Positions 32,169-32,625 of a DNA stretch of 32,625 bases are shown in pieces. The notes beneath the pieces were generated by a model, which was given only the letters and a program-made list of their open reading frames with translations, was not told the origin of the DNA and made no database searches. The DNA is from Thauera sp. UBA6194 (GTDB lineage Bacteria > Pseudomonadota > Gammaproteobacteria > Burkholderiales > Rhodocyclaceae): positions 1 through 32,625 of the forward strand of contig DITC01000055.1 of NCBI GenBank assembly GCA_002422685.1, given 5' to 3'. A program made the translations under genes and the position numbers. The number at the start of each line of letters is the position of its first letter. Positions within the stretch are counted from its first letter, which is position 1.

Positions 32169-32625
32169 TCAGCGCGCCGAGAGCAGGGCGGGCGCTCGGC
32201 TCATGCCGCCTTCTTCGATCAGGCGGCGGGCGCCGGTGAAACGTTTTGCCCAGTAGCGCGTGGCGATGCTCTCGACCCGCACCTTGCCGCCGCTGGAAGG
32301 CGCATGGACGAACTTGCCGTCGCCCAGGTAGATGCCGACGTGCGAGTAGGTGCGGCGCATCGTGTTGAAGAACACGAGGTCGCCCGGCTGGAGTTGCTTG
32401 CGGCTGATCTTGTCGCCCAGGCCGGCCATCTGCGCTGCGGTGCGCGGCAACTTCAGCCCGACCGCGTTGCGAAACACGTTCAGCACCAGCCCGCTGCAGT
32501 CCAGGCCGGCTTCACGGGACGTGCCGCCATAGCGATAGGGAATGCCTAGATAGGTCAGCGCCTCGAACACGAGTTGCGCGGAAAGGTCTTCGACCCCCGA
32601 TGCGGCAGTGTTCGGCAAGCTCTGC
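32169..32625 (-). CDS. NlpC/P60-family peptidoglycan endopeptidase (partial)
   Basis: C-terminal part of a cysteine peptidase that cuts peptidoglycan stem peptides. The reading frame stays open to the window edge without a convincing start (only a TTG at 32618), so the N-terminus, probably with a signal peptide or lipobox, is missing. The catalytic cysteine is in LDCSGLV, the histidine in SHVGIY, and a third polar residue in the region FVHAPSSGGKV. The visible 150 or so residues cover the whole catalytic domain, similar to Spr/MepS-type proteins. The gene converges on the DUF2325 gene. Confidence 0.92.
   Translation of the reverse strand, partial: QSLPNTAASGVEDLSAQLVFEALTYLGIPYRYGGTSREAGLDCSGLVLNVFRNAVGLKLPRTAAQMAGLGDKISRKQLQPGDLVFFNTMRRTYSHVGIYLGDGKFVHAPSSGGKVRVESIATRYWAKRFTGARRLIEEGGMSRAPALLSAR

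Noticed and set aside
1..32625. CRISPR arrays, tRNA or rRNA genes, transposases, phage genes
   Set aside because: No spaced direct repeats of CRISPR type, no recognisable tRNA or rRNA sequence, and no mobile-element proteins were seen; the two direct-repeat loci are simple tandem arrays.

Overview
The window is high-GC DNA packed with genes. It reads as a chromosomal segment of a denitrifying betaproteobacterium, most like Rhodocyclales (Thauera / Azoarcus / Aromatoleum). The reasons are the gene content (a cytochrome cd1 nitrite reductase operon with a fused nirDL, a short-chain cNOR operon, and a Dnr-type regulator), the FNR/DNR boxes, and the set of housekeeping neighbours. This placement is inference from gene families; no database was searched.

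Left half, 1-12.2 kb, plus strand: nitrite respiration. The order is nirS (cd1 nitrite reductase), nirT (tetrahaem NapC/NirT quinol dehydrogenase), nirB (c552-like dihaem protein with an unusual CX3CH site), an amicyanin-like blue copper protein, nirC, nirF, nirDL, nirG, nirH, nirJ and nirN, then nnrS. Together these make nitrite reductase, its electron supply, and the d1-haem pathway from sirohaem onward. No nirE is present, so sirohaem must come from elsewhere. FNR/DNR boxes lie before nirS and nirC, with a weaker one before nirJ. A REP-like hairpin and a 26-bp tandem duplication fill the nirH-nirJ gap.

Middle, 12.3-20.5 kb, minus strand: nitric oxide respiration. norCB is one unit with a DNR box and a strong terminator. 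An Epd/GAPDH-like dehydrogenase follows, apparently with its own promoter. A second DNR-type promoter then drives norE-norF-norQ-(unnamed membrane protein)-norD-dnr. The regulator thus sits at the end of an operon it probably activates. A bidirectional terminator separates dnr from nnrS.

Right part, 20.5-32.6 kb: mixed housekeeping, iron uptake and signalling. It holds a periplasmic N-acetylmuramoyl-L-alanine amidase (+), a Tat-exported BMP-family binding protein (-), pyrD (-), the two N-degron transferases bpt and aat (-), and an iron-type ABC ATPase fbpC (-). Divergent from fbpC is the permease fbpB (+). Next come a MASE3-like/PAS/PAS/GGDEF diguanylate cyclase (+), the ferric-iron binding protein fbpA (-), a Cys-rich DUF2325 protein (+), and an NlpC/P60 hydrolase cut by the window end (-). 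The fbpA/DUF2325 intergenic region carries two back-to-back promoters that can share one palindromic -35 element, plus a Fur-like operator. No tRNA, rRNA, CRISPR array, transposase or phage gene was seen.
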